DNA from: Pleurotus djamor
Lineage: Eukaryota; Basidiomycota; Agaricomycetes; Agaricales; Pleurotaceae
DNA length: 64,000 bases
Reading direction: 5' to 3'
NCBI GenBank assembly: GCA_029747585.1
Contig: JAPEVF010000095.1
Location: 1 to 64,000, forward strand
Part shown: positions 21,767 to 34,500 of the stretch, one piece after another
Layout: each line of letters opens with the position of its first letter
How positions within the stretch are numbered: position 1 is the first letter of the stretch
Notes under the pieces: generated by a model
What the model saw: only the letters and a program-made list of their open reading frames with translations
Database searches by the model: none
Told to the model about the DNA's origin: nothing
Made by a program: the position numbers and the translations under genes

Positions 21767-22540
21767 TGGGGTCAATGTGGAGTACGACTTTTTGACTTAT
21801 GCAATCTGCGTTTATAGTAGCTGACCTGTTAAACAGGGCATAGGATACGGCGGGAGCAGTATCCGGGAAGTTCAGTATCTCTCCTCCAACGTCGTTTCTT
21901 ACTCCTCAATCTAGCTACTTGCGACGCAGGTCTTGATTGTGTACGCCTCAACGACTATTACTTCCAGTGTTTACGCTCTACAGCGCCACCGAGCTCATCG
22001 TAAGTAACCTATGTTCTCCCAGCTTGTCTCGTTCTCATATCACATCATCACGCTAAAGGGTACCCGTGCCTTCCTCGTCGACATTGCCTACGAGTATCAG
22101 CACGACACCATCTTCAACAATTTCAACCATCCCTAGTCCCACCCCATCTGGCGGTGGATCCTGCCCTACAATCCCTTCTTCCATCACCTTCTCTAACACC
22201 GCCCTACCCGACCCTTTCCAGCCCATCAGCGGTGGAGCTCGTATCACGACCAAAGACCAATAGACATGCCGTCGCAATGAAATATTGCAAATCCTCCAAT
22301 GTTACGAACTTGTGACCTTACCTCCCAAACCCCAATCCGTCACTGCGTCCTTCTCCGGCGGAGGCCAGGGCAAGTTTACACGCTCTACGGAGCAAACCAT
22401 TCTGCCGGTGCGCTTATGGCATGAGCTCGGGGTGTCCAACGCATCATCGATGCTCCTGGGTTCACTCACGCTGCGAACATTGACGTGACGCGTATCGGTG
22501 TGACGGGATGCTCACGCAATGGCAAAGGTGCCTTATGGGT
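21767..22540 (+). pseudogene. CBM1-CE15 glucuronoyl esterase pseudogene
   Basis: Relic of a secreted 4-O-methyl-glucuronoyl methylesterase, which cleaves lignin-glucuronoxylan ester links. The CBM1 cellulose-binding module reads well across two short introns (WGQCGGIGYGGS, then TTCDAGLDCVRLNDYYFQC; 21767-21970). A Ser/Thr/Pro linker and the CE15 start (CPTIPSSITF) follow. Lesions: TAG at 22261-22263 where the family has Trp (KDQ-stop-TCRRNEI); about 50 codons missing between SFSGG and the GQGKF segment; one T missing in GKFYTLYG, changing the frame; and TGA at 22422-22424 at another Trp. The nucleophile motif GCSRNGKGA is intact (about 22500-22530), but nothing CE15-like follows. No signal peptide could be placed upstream. 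Confidence 0.8.
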
Positions 22541-24108
22541 CCAACAGATTCAGCTTGCATGGTCATCCCCGGCGATACACTTCTACAAACTGAATCCCTT
22601 GAAAGTTGAAGATAATATGTCGGAGGGGTTGTTCTCAGTTTGCACGCCTGGCGAATATGATCAAAATATGATGGGAGATGCATTCTTGGTACGTTTTGTC
22701 ATTGTCGTATTTCCCGCGTCCCACTCCACCTCATCCTGCTCCCAACCTGCTCCGTTGCTTACATGCCAGTTGCAGGTTTCTCTCTTGTCTACGACCGATC
22801 TCTGCTCCCCCCGAGCGCAATCTTGACCATCCAAATCGACTACTATGCTTAACGCTCGTTGATTTACAACTCCACCGCCGTGGCAGGAGTACAGCGATTG
22901 AAGACCATGTGTCGTGGATGAAGAAAGAGGATGATGAAACCTGGACATCGGGGTTGTCCGCATGGCATTTCTGGTATCCATGTGCATTGCCCATTCTCTC
23001 CCGTACTCCTCTCTCACTGAACGATCACATCCCTACAGACCACACCCTTGTACACCTTCTTCTCCCCTCAAGTCGTCAATGACCTCCGAACCGAATACCT
23101 GAACCTTGAAGATCTGAATCTTTGGCCTCAGCTTCGGCGCCGCAATCGCCATGCTGTCAACCCTGTCCTACCTCTCTTGACCTACCTCTCACTCTGAAAG
23201 TCTCTGAACCAACAACGCAAATTGAAGTGGATACTGTAGTGAATACAGTCACTCACAGTTGTGCACCACATCGGTTCAATCAAGCACGTGTGCTCATACT
23301 TAGTACTTAGTGACTACTTACCAGGAGTGTTGAAATCAAGGTGAGTTCTGTCCCAATTATCTCGCTCTAAGTGACATATCCTGACGATTGTATACATCAG
23401 AGTCCCCTCACTCAGTGTTGCGCTACGGATACGCCGAGCAAGGTCTTTTGCCCTTTGTAATGTTGAACTCGCCAATATCCTTCCTTCATCATTGTCACCG
23501 CCAAAGTCTACCACACTGAGGTCTCTCTTGCCAATTGTGACTCATGAATGTAACACCTTTGGACGGTGTTGATTATTTGAACTGTGGCTGTATGTCATAT
23601 GCATCTTGGATGCCATGCGCATAGTATTTGCTTCAGATATGTCATGTCATTCAGCGGTTTCCTGTGTTGAAGAATGATTCCTTTGAAGTGAACACGCGCT
23701 GCTGTCTTGCAAGTCGCTGTTTTACTAACCCATAGCACAAAGACACTTTGCTTCGAAGTCATTCACAAAATCTGGTCGTCGTTTTTCGGACTCGTTCACG
23801 CCGTGCCGCAGGCAGCGGCCCGCTAACCCAAGTTCCAACACATCCACAGCTATGGGAGGCATTATGTAATATGCTAATTAAGCTACTCCTATTTGCTTCC
23901 CCTGCGAGTTCGTGTGCATCATGTTGACTCGAGAATACGAAAGCACGTTGAAGTGAGAAAGGGCATTTCATTTCATATTTTACATACATTATTTTGCTTC
24001 AGATGACCTTGCATAAGACCTACAAGCTTTGGAGAATAAATAAAAAGACGGGTCCACGAAAAAAAGGGGGAAAAGGGGAAGGAATTTGCTTGGGAAATAT
24101 CATCTCCT
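22541..24108. other. Gene-poor region
   Basis: No gene supported. Several short open frames (for example 22678-23082 +) have no recognisable motif. The catalytic C-terminus of CE15 could not be found here. Confidence 0.4.
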
Positions 24109-26612
24109 TCAACTAAATGCCAACGCGGTCCAGGCCGCGACGGCGCCAACAGTCATCACGGTCGCAGTGTGGGCAACGGTAGCAAGGACGGGGCGGAAGC
24201 GTTTCGGTGATGGAACGTTTACGCCTTCTTGGGTGGATGCCAAGGTTGAAGCTTCGTTCGAGGCGATCGAGGGAGTATCGATATCGTGATCGTATTCACC
24301 ATCACCGTCTCGCTTGCGCTTCAGTGAAGGGCGAACAACGTTCTAGAGGATGTCAATAATAAGTATCGTGATACAAAAGGGAGCGAACCTTCGAGTCAAT
24401 GGCTTCAACAGCCCGTAATGTCTGTTGATGTACTTTGCGAACTTGCTCCACTTCGTAAGCCATCTTCGCTTCCCATTCACGACATAGATCCTCCATTCCT
24501 GGGACGCAAGGTCAGGTGTCTATATCAGGATTTCTTGCTTGTTGACGCTTACTCTTCGTTGCCTCGTCTAGGCTTGATTGAACATTGGTTGGGACAAAAG
24601 GTTCAACTGTTTGCTGTTGCAGTTGCTGCAGGTTTTTGAACTCTGCCGCGAGGTCCTGCTTTCCAGTCTGCAATGCTTGGACTTGGGCACGTATCTCCAC
24701 AAGATCGTTCTGTAAAGAAGGTATTGCGTCGATAGTCACCTTCTCTACTTGTTCCACCAAAATGTCGTTGTTTGGGGGTAGAGGCAAGTCTGACACGCGA
24801 CCCTCCAGTGCTACAACCTTACTCTGGTTCTCTTCAATGAGTTGTTTGGTTTCATCGACGATATGACGCATATCGTCCAAGCGGGCTTGATACTCGGAAG
24901 ATGCTTTCAGTGATTCAGTCGTGATGCGGCCCTCAAGCTGTACGCGAAGTGCATCAATGGCGAGGGTTTGGTCGGTCGGAACCTGAAGAGAGAAGAGTGA
25001 ATACGATACAGACACCATTCACGTGAACGATATTAACTTTGAGTACGTCGAAGGGATCCCTGCGAGCGCAAATGGTGGGTTGATAAGGGCTGGGGCGCAT
25101 AAGCCAGGGTGGTGGGGGAAGAGTCATGGGCGTGAACCGCGGGAAGTTTGCATTGGGACTCAAGACATCGTGAAGATTGGAGGATTGTGGGGGTGTCATT
25201 GGCTATCCGCATGTCAGAAGGTGATCAATCAACGAGAAAAATGTAAATGCGAACCGGTACCGTTGGAAGCTTCATGGCTCCTACATGGTTTTCGTTGGTA
25301 TCCTCTGGAGGAGGTAAGACAGGGACATCATCCTCCGCTACCTGGTCGTTGTTGGCACTGTAAGTTGAGTTGTTGAACTGAAAGGGAAGGTCAACGCTAT
25401 GCATCAATGACGGTGTGTTAGGCCACTGAATGGCAGGGAGAGATGGCTGGACAGGCACAGGGCTTTCCAATTCCATCGGGGAGTCTGGTCTAGACTCCGA
25501 AGCCTCAATGTCCACCGCAGAAGCGATCGGCGCCGGTGTGTTTACTCTCACAGGTGTGTCTTCGACTTCAACGGCTACATCGCTTGGCCTTCGACCCGAC
25601 TCAACGGAAGGTTCTCGAGGAGGAATGATGGGGGGCAACAAACGCTGAAGGAGTCTCAGCGCCAATCCACTGGTTGGCCCCGAGCTGGACCTCAAAGTCG
25701 GCTGACTCGACTGAGGAGGGAGGATCTCTTCAATACCAGAGTCGTCATCGGAGACATCCATATCACCATCGGAAGCGTCGTCCGATGTGGATGAAGAAGA
25801 TGAACGCTCCTGAGATGAAACGGGCGACGATGAGCTCGATGAGGAACTTGAAGATGAAGAAGTTGGGGAGGGAACGATGGGTGGATAGAGCCCATATCGC
25901 CCGGATCCCGTCCTTCGTAACGGCGAAGCCGTGGGGGTGATAGGGCCGCTGGGGGAAGTAACACCTGGTACGACCAAAGGTTTGATCTGAGGCAAGAACT
26001 CGACCTTGGCGACGACTGGCAGAACGACTTCGTTGTTCCTACCAACGGATTTACCAAAGGTGATCACATCACCGTCCATCAAGAGACTGGGCTGCCCAGA
26101 TTCCAAGCATCGAGGAGCCCCTTGGTGTGAATGACGAAGGTATGTCCCATGATGAGAGCCAACGTCGGTTAGATAAACCTGGGTGCAGGCCGCATGCATG
26201 AGTCTCTCCAGCCCTGCAGGTACAAAGACCTACTCACATTGCCGTTCTCGACGAACGAGATCTTTGCATGCCTTCTGCTTACAACGGCGCACTTGAACAG
26301 TGCTCTACCGCTCGCACTCTCACTCTCTAGGTCATGGTCCCCAAAGAGATCGGATCCCGGTCTACGGCCGACCTGGATGGATTTGGAGGATGCCTTGCGA
26401 AAGGTTATAGTATAGGCAGGCTCAGAGTTGCTGGTGGCTTCAACATGCAATACAATACCTAGGACAAGAAGAGCATTAGTTCATTCTGCAAATGAACACG
26501 CAGCTCGCGGGTGGAAACGATGAGGACCTATGGGCTGTGTGCTGTGTGAACCGATTCGACTGGTGGCCATCGAAGCTGGTCGTGTGCCAATGTATTCAAT
26601 CTCTTCATCCAT
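24109..26612 (-). CDS. FHA-domain, coiled-coil, tail-anchored protein (SLMAP/Far9/PRO45-like)
   Basis: Architecture: an N-terminal FHA phosphothreonine-binding domain, a long Ser-rich disordered region, a coiled coil and one C-terminal membrane helix. Exon 1 (26612-26528) encodes MDEEIEYIGTRPASM and joins at 26458 to GIVLHVEAT. FHA signatures are VGRRPGSD, VSRRHAKISF and GSHHGTYLR. The disordered part has a poly-Ser run and acidic patches. The coiled coil (about 25018-24512) contains LRVQLEGRITTE and DETKQLIEENQSKVVALEG. The end, VMTVGAVAAWTALAFS, is a hydrophobic tail anchor. FHA plus coiled coil plus tail anchor is the layout of SLMAP, yeast Far9/Far10 and Sordaria PRO45, which place the STRIPAK phosphatase complex at ER, nuclear or mitochondrial membranes. 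The role is inferred from architecture. Confidence 0.78.
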
Positions 26613-26952
26613 GGCTGTTTCCTTTCAATATCAGTGAATTTCGAGTCTCTATGGAACTCAAGGATGGGGAAAGGAGTCAGAATGCCTCAAGCAGGCGAGG
26701 CCCTATAAATAGTGAATAGGCGCTCTTCGGCGTTGTGCGGGCCGAAAGCAGTAGACCAGAGTTTCCATCCTCAGGCTGTTCCCAGAAATGCATCAGTTAT
26801 GAGCAAACGTTGTTGACGTTTGGGGCACTTTTGGATTTAAAGATGTGAACTTGAAGGTTAGGCGCAAGCGCGTAGAATAACATCAGGTACGTAAATACGT
26901 AGATTAGATTAGCTACAGTAGTTAGTATGGTAAGTTAGTCTTGGTTCTACAG

Positions 26953-29177
26953 TCAAGCAGTTTCTCGATGCTGAGGGGCGTCTTTGTCTTTATCATTGTG
27001 ACCTTCCACCATCGTGCCTTCACCGCTGATACTACTGTCGCGACCAGATCGATCAAGTGGCTGCTTCAAGTCCGCTTCTCTTTCCTGACGTTCCTCGCCC
27101 TTGACGCGGGCATAATCGTCGCGAGAAGCAAAGCCCTGCGGTGCCCAAGAACGAGAGGTCCATGGTTTGCAGCTTGGGTCATTATACATCTGCACAGAGC
27201 AAGCCGATGTGAGTGAGGGGCCAAGTAATTTAGGGGATTACTCACGTCATCAACACTTTCGAGTGTCAAATCCGAAGACTCGTAGAGGAAGAAGTAAACG
27301 ACCAGCGCACCAGCCAAATTGCATGCTACACGCCATTCACGGTCATCCGTATGTTTGGGAGGTTGGGAGGCGAATACATACCAGCAAAGACAAATCCATA
27401 CCGGAAATCAATCGCAGAAACAATGAATGGTGTAAAGAAGGCCAGCAAAAAGTTGAATAGCCAATTCGTCGATGTCGCCAAAGCACCTTGCTTGGCTCTG
27501 GTGCGTGTCGGAAAAGTTTCGCCGATAAGAATCCAGATTCCCCTGTAAATACATCAAGATTTCTGATCGAGAAAGAGATGGTAGGACAAGTACTTACGGA
27601 CCCCAAGTCGAGGCATACCCAAGGATGAATAGGCAGGCGGCGACGATCATGACTGGAACGCTATTTAGCTAGATGGATATAGATCGAAATAATCACAAAC
27701 GTTTTCCCATGCTATCAGAAGGGCCATCGGGAGGAGGGGAACTTGTCCCGGCGGCGGCGAAGACGAATAACCAAGCCGATTGCCAGAAACCACCGATGAT
27801 CAGGGGCCAACGTCTGCCGAACTGTAGAGCAGTGTTAAATGGCTGTGTGGCATTTACGATAGAAAGGCGACTCACGCGCTCAAGAACCCATAGACCGCCG
27901 AAAGTACAGACAAAGTTGACGGCGCCCAAAATAATTTGAGTGATGAATGAATCTTCGAGGCCAACGGACTGAAAGATGGTAGCTCCGTAGTAGAAAAAGT
28001 AGTTGGCACCCGTGAGTTGTTGGAACGCCTGGAGCGCCATACCTGTGGTTGATTAGATTCGACGAAGAACAACACAAAAGTGCGGAAGGATAACATACAC
28101 AACAGTGTCCTGTACCTGACCATACCTCTACCAGCGAAGCAGGCCAGCCAGCCGCTTTGCATGCGCTTCTCTTGCTCTGCATGCGATCGTATTTGTTCGA
28201 CCTCGTTGATGATATAGGATGTCGTGTGTGCTTCGTCCTGAGGTAGACCCCGAGCTCTAGCTAGGGCGGTTCTGGCGTCTTCTAATCTGTTCTTGGCAGC
28301 GAGCCACCGTGGGGACTCGGGCATGAAGATCATCCCAATGGCTAGTACAAGAGCCCATACTATGCCGATGGCCACGACGGTTCGCCACTGTCCAGAGCCA
28401 GGGATCTCGCGAGCACCGATGGATATACAATCTGGACGAGTAGTCAGCACGAGAGTTTGAGCATTGTAAAAATGGCGTACAAGCTGTTAAGATTCCGAAA
28501 GTAATGAAGAGTTGGTAGGTAGCTGTCAGTGTGCCTCGGATTTGTGGTGGAGCAGTCTCTGCTTGGTACTAAACGGAAGAAAGAGTTGACGGTCGACACT
28601 TAGCTGAGTGTGTGGAACTGTGAACGAACTTACCATTGGCACAGCAGCACTGAGTCCACCCACACCAAGTCCGCTGACAAGTCTCCCAATGGCAAATTGT
28701 TGCCAAGACGAGAATGCGACTAATTGGATAACCACACCCAATACGAACACCGCACACTCCACAATCATAGCCTTCTTTCGACCAACGGCATCTGCAGTGG
28801 GCGCGCCAGCCAGGGCACCCACAAGCGTGCCGATACTTAAAAGGCCCACAATGAGACCTTCACGAACGGTAGAGAATTCACATTGAGAGGGATCGTCTGG
28901 ATTGCATTGTGCGAATCGACGCTTAAAATCGTCCATGAGGAGGATATCTGATATTTGACCAGTATCGTACTACCGGGCCAACATGAGACATGAGTCGTTT
29001 CGCGTGGCCGTCTGAACAAACAACTCACTCCGAAAATAAAACCTCCCATGGAGGCCACGAGAGCCAGCATGATGGCTATGCCACCTATGGGCACACCACG
29101 ACTAGGATGAAGCATATTGATGAGTACGCAGACGGTAATGAAAAGACTGAAACGACGTACACATGAAATAACGGCAT
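26953..29177 (-). CDS. MFS sugar porter (hexose transporter-like)
   Basis: Twelve-helix major facilitator of the sugar porter family in the plasma membrane. The preferred start is ATG at 29177 (MPLFHV), spliced through a strong GTACGT donor to [12 protein letters not shown]; an alternative start is 29115. Family signatures: [22 protein letters not shown] after helix 2, [39 protein letters not shown] in helix 7, FGRRWPL, and [20 protein letters not shown] in helix 10. The usual PETKG after helix 12 is [12 protein letters not shown]. It has many short introns. The C-terminal tail is long, polar and charged, a possible regulatory region. The substrate cannot be decided from sequence. The isolated N at 29188 is just upstream of the start and does not affect the frame. 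Confidence 0.9.
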
Positions 29178-29789
29178 CTTGGAAGTANAAACTGTGAAGG
29201 GCTCTTGGTCAAAAAAAGCCAAGGCAGGGAGGGGGAATGAAAGTACGATCGAAATGGTCTGGGATTTAAAGCAACTCCTTATAAAAGGAGGCAATAGTAG
29301 TGTACACGGAGCGTCCATTTGATGTCTATGACATCACTGCGGTGGGGGACACTGGAGTTCACCCATGCGCCCATCTCGAGGGGGGCTCCAGAGGCTGTTC
29401 TTCCATGGGGAAGAATGCAAAATGATTCCGGTATGACCAACTTAAGATAAGTCCCGCCCGCCAGTGGACGAATAACCGAATTGAACGGAACCTCGGGGAG
29501 GATATTAATTCAAGTCCGTGCCTCCTGTAAAACGAATTCTTCCGCCTTATGTGGCATACTGTGCCATGTGCTACGTATAGGGGGACTTGACGGAGAGCTG
29601 CTCAAGGAGACGGCGGACATAGCTCAACAAACGGCGAAAGAGAAAAGGGAAGGTGGAGGTGGTCCGATCCCGTCAAGCGCTCAACCAATGTGCACCGGAT
29701 TCAGGAGGCACTCAGGAGACTCAGAGGGTTCAGCGCATCAAAGGCATCCATTTGCAATCTACATGATCCTTCAGAACTTTACAAACGTT
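29178..29789. other. Intergenic region between sugar porter and secreted-protein copy B
   Basis: No gene seen. On the minus strand a TATAAGG stretch near 29280-29290, about 105 bases before the sugar porter start, is a candidate TATA element for that gene. The rest probably holds the 3' untranslated region of copy B. Confidence 0.4.
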
Positions 29790-30966
29790 CTACTTATCAC
29801 AAACACCATTGTATTCGCTCTTCGTGCTGGACGAAACCGCAGACTTAAACTCGATGTTCGAAGACCTATCCTCCACCTTGGGGATTGCCTGGTCAATGTT
29901 GACGGCCCACTTATAGTGATCCTGAACCTTGCTATCGTATTCAAACCATACCCAGCCAGTCGCAACATACGGGATCGATCCTTTTCCTTGGATAGTACAT
30001 GCCTTGACCTTGAAATCACTGTGAAAAGTAATTGATTCATTGGAATACGAGAGGCGCGACGAACCGGATGATACGTACAGATGACACTGTTTCCCAGCTG
30101 GTGCCTTCATGGTAGTAGACGTCTTTGACATAGTTGAGCCGGAAGACGTAGTGGAGTCGGAGAGGGTGTTTGAGAACGACGCGCTGGCAGTGACTTCGCT
30201 TCCAAAATCGAAGAAATCTTCGAACGATATTCCGACGGAGATTTTTGTACTAGTACCCAAGGTGGATTCCTCTGGCAGTAGAAAAGGTCAGCTGCTGAGC
30301 AAGAGAGATCATATGAGTTACGGACTAGTCACTGTATGGGTCGCAGAAAAATCCGTCCCTTGAGAGAAGTCCAATGTCACGCTACCATCTTGTGCAAGTT
30401 TGCCTTCTGTAGATTGCTGGCTTGTAGAGCATTGAGGTTGACCATCCTTGGTTACAACGACGGGACCATTTCCAACACAGAGTTGTGCCGGTTGATTCGC
30501 GAAGTCCTGGCAGGGTTCACATAAGTCAGATATATGAACGCGGCGAGCTCGAGCCACCAACCTGGTCGTTGGTTACGATCTTGCGCTTGCCATTACCCCA
30601 ATTTTTGTTGGCCTGATCTTCGATGGCCTTCCAACCAGGAAGCTTCTGGGCGTCATCGGGAGCTAGATATTTGATGTGTCAATACACAAAGGTTCGGGAG
30701 TCGGTGATCGAAACGAATGTCATACATAGGTTTGAACATGAACCCGCTGCACGTTTTTGGGGGTTAGCCACGCTAGGGTCAACGCGGCCCAGCATCTTGC
30801 CAGATGCGTCAAAGGCAAGCAAGCTGTGGTTCTTCTCGTCGTAGGCAATACGATTGGTACCGTTAGGAAGATCGCGAGGAATATTGGGGAGAGGGCTCGC
30901 AACAACCAGCAAAGGAGTAACGATGAGGACCGCAGCCAACGTTGATAGGTATTTTGAAGCGACCAT
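29790..30966 (-). CDS. Secreted protein of unknown function, copy B
   Basis: Paralogue of 10750-11914 with the same five-exon layout and the same signal-peptide start (MVASKYLSTLAAVLIVTPLL). Shared features are the N-terminal RIAYDE and NHSLLA segments, GSCSNL before the first intron, QKLPGWKAIE, the TDFSATHTVT strand, the Ser/Thr-rich alternating stretch SFSNTLSDSTTSSGS, and the C-terminal TGWVWFEYD ending in GVCDK. The last intron (GTACGT...CACAG) is exactly 60 bases and has no in-frame stop, so its retention would add 20 residues without breaking the frame; the matching intron in copy A is 56 bases and contains a stop. As for copy A, an aerolysin-like beta-pore fold is only a weak suggestion. 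No disabling lesion is visible. Confidence 0.75.
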
Positions 30967-31541
30967 TTGGCGTGCAGAGGCTGCGAGTAGTTTGTGTGGG
31001 GAGTGAAGTAGCGTGACTTGAGAGAGCGAATAGGAAATGGGTTGTAGTGTCCAGCACTAAGATCGACCAGGATGGGGAACTTGAGAGATACTGTACACGC
31101 TGCATTTATAGTCATAAGCCTCCCTTTCCCGTACTACGACGCTGTCCGGGTCGTCCATAATTTGAGCCACAAATTACTGATACCATCACAAATACGACGA
31201 GTGTGATGACGGTTGCGACTCATGTATCTGCAATGGGTTATAAATAGTCCACGACGACATCGAGGGGCATAGGAGATTCGGTGAACTCCAACTGTTACTC
31301 CTTGCTCGAGATGCGTGCTGCGTTACAGAGGGAGCGAAAAAATCAGTTGCAATCCGTCATCTGTTTCTAACTACGTACATCATGATTATGGGTATGAAAT
31401 TTCGGCAAAGCCCCCAATTGGATGCAATTCGCAAGGCAATCTGTTGCTTGGAGGATACTGAGCACCGGTCAAGTTGCACAACGAAACCGTTGGATGAGCG
31501 GTATTATCCATCTACGAATATAGGTTCAGGCGAAACGCTAG
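29790..31541 (-). repeat. Segmental duplication, copy B (inverted)
   Basis: Inverted counterpart of 10209-11914, covering the gene and about 575 bases upstream of its start codon. The far edge is marked by TTCAGGCGAAACGCTAG at 31525-31541. Conserved stretches scattered through the promoter argue that the regulatory region was copied with the gene. Confidence 0.8.
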
Positions 31542-34500
31542 TAACCCGTGTCCTGTGCGTTTAAAATCGTGAGCCGTTGCGGTCAATGAAGACCAAGTGA
31601 GTGGAACCTCACCAGCGAGGCTTGAGCAAGGTGCCATATCATGATACCAAGGCGTCATGTATTTCGGATCAACGAAGTCAAAAGAAACACGAAACCAAGA
31701 GGATACAACGCTGCAAAGTCAAAGCTTGAGTTAGAAACCCGACTGGTCTCTGGTGCGAACGGCCGAAGCCCAGCTTTTCAAGGCAGTCCCGCTTCTCTGA
31801 AGAACGGGTGGTAAACTAGCTTGGGGGATCAAGATTCCTAGAAATGAGCAAGGACGGCGTATTTGCAGATGGGGGGCAGAAACGAGCGACTCTGGGGGAG
31901 GGATGAAAGAGCGGAGAACCAAGTGGCGTTCGGATGAGAAAGTACCCTCAAATTTTCTGGCGTTTCCTTCAGAATGATGTCGCGTCTGTTTAGAAGACTG
32001 CGAGGCCTATGCAGGGACCTTGAGGCTGGCCTGTTGGTATCAACGCCGTGACATGAGGCGAGTGTGTCCGCAGGAAATGAATAAGTCGGCTCGCGGACTT
32101 GGAAGCCTAAGCATAAACGGGGCAGCAGGGTAGCCGACAGAAAAAAACAAGAGAGTCTCCAACAAATTACTACAGTTTTCCATTATGTGAAAAGTCTAAA
32201 AAATAATGGTGTTAGCTTGTATCCCTCACAGAAACCAAGCACAAGAATGAACTTCATAACTCCCTCATCCCGAGCCAAGTCGTCATGGAAGGTGGGGGCG
32301 GGGAAGGTAAAAAGTCCAGGACGGTGATCGAAAAAGATATGTTGCGTCCCGATGTTTCGGAACATCGACCGGGACGCANGGGGGGAGGGAAAAAGCGGAA
32401 GCAAAACTATGAATAGGGCACGGACTTAGGAAAGGCACCAAAATCAAGGGAAGCAAGGTTGATTAAACTTGAAAGTCCCCTCAGGCCAAATGATGCAGCG
32501 GTGATGTCTAGTTTTGTCTAGCATCAACCATGAGCATTCGGCCGTCCAGGGACGGGTTTTTACGCTGTACCGGCCTTCGAAATTTAAACCATCGCGTGCA
32601 CGTCCTCTAACGTCGGAAACTACACAACAACATACCACTCCCAATACGAACGCTAGGAACGAGCGTACGAGTTGATGAAGGATACGTTTTTGCGTGCAGG
32701 ACATTAGAGGACGTGGACTGCGACTCGTAGGCTGTAGTGGATGATCACTATGTCAGTGACAGCGTATGCAGGAGAGAGGACGAATGCGAGAGGGAGGTGG
32801 GTTGCTGACCGTTTGAGAAACCTTGAAAGGCCGTATTTAAAGTGTTGTAGAACGCCCTCAGGCCCACCGCATCCCTGACAGCGTGCGTGAGCCCCGAGCT
32901 CCACGAACCAAGGAGCAGCATGGTATGTCATCACACGATATCGATCTCGAAATAGATGAGTTCATGGATGGTCGTCATGAGGGGAAGGAAACATGGATAA
33001 TATATTCCCAGTGATTATGGGCAAAGCAGGGAGCCGTTCGATAGGGCCTATGATACTCTACAAGGATAGATGGGAACCTGAGTGTGGTGAAGGAAGCGTG
33101 AGCGAGTCTTCGACTGTGTGCCTCTGCGGCGTTGATCGAGTTTCGAGGGCGGCGGGCATGTAGACGATAGGCACACGTTTTGGGGCTCATAAAATTGGTT
33201 GAATAAGAAAAGAATGTCCGTTAAAGATATTTCTGACAGGGCTGTTAATATCCGGGGGCTGGGGGACGCCGTGTTAGATTGGGGATGGAAGACAATGTGG
33301 AAAGGACGAGTGGGTGTAATCCTCGGGGTGGACACATGGTGGCTGATGACGCTAAGGATTTTCTGTGACAGAAGGCGTTGGCGGAGATACCTCTGAATGT
33401 AAGAGGGCGTTCAAAGCTACGCGGGTGAATGGTATCGCTAAGTTTGGGAGCCTTGACCTTCATATATCTAGGCCGATCAGTTGACAACCCCGAAAACCAC
33501 ACTGCGATGGGAAGGGGCCGCTGTAGGCACCGTCTGAGGGTGTGGAACTCGTGGGGTAGGCATCACCTAAGCTCCATGCGAAAGGCCCTCTCGAATCGAG
33601 TTTGACGTCTCGCCCATGCACGAGAATGAGTCCACAGCAGGTTGAATGTGATCTATGTACGTACATTTGCTTCTTTGGGCAAAAGTTTTACTCGACGATT
33701 AAGATCGTAGAGTCATTCTGTTGGAAGAATGAAGGTTTCATCGATTCCTTACACTAACCGGTGTCCCTAAGGATATATAAATATATAAATTACACGGACA
33801 GTGCGTATGAGCAATCTGTGGAATGAACTATTAGAAACATTAGATGAGAAGGGGAGGGAACGAACATATTTGGGTCAAACTCCTCGTGGTGATCGTAGGT
33901 TGACTCGTCATCTGCCCAGCATTTGTTTTCACCGAACGACACCATGGAGAAGGCACCAGACAACGAAACGAGGCGATATTGATAAGAGTACGCCGTCGAT
34001 TGGCCACCCTTCTCTCCACTGGACACACAAATCTGGTGAGTGACTCGAGTGGGCACACAAAGTGAAACTATACAAAAAGCGTAGCGAAATTGTAAAATCA
34101 TTAGTTGGGAGGCAGCTAAGTGGGTATACGAAACTCACGGAATTGACAGCAGCTGCCGTAATGTCATCCTCAGGAAATTAAACCATTGATTGCGGTCACA
34201 TGGATATATGGTAATCACCCTGAAACTGCATACCTCTTAGATGAGTGCATCGTTAGCCGATGGGAAGACTTCGGTATAAACCAGATGGTACGCACAGGCC
34301 GTTCACGCGAACGAAATTGAAGGCTTCCTATGTTGCCGCGAAGAAAACAAGCATGCCCGTGAGTCCCCTCCCATGGTTGCCTAAAGAACAATGAACATTC
34401 CCGTGGGATGCATGAAGGTTTAAGCTAAGTAAACGGGGGTGATCGCGAGGAGGGGGATTCTTTGACAAAGTCCGTGGAGGAGGGGTTTTTTGTGAGCGCG

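Noticed and set aside
22678..23082. Open frame after the CE15 relic, considered as its missing C-terminus
   Set aside because: None of the expected CE15 C-terminal motifs can be found in any frame.
25430..25940. Plus-strand open frames opposite the FHA protein
   Set aside because: They are antisense to the Ser-rich exon of the FHA gene, which has clear domain evidence.
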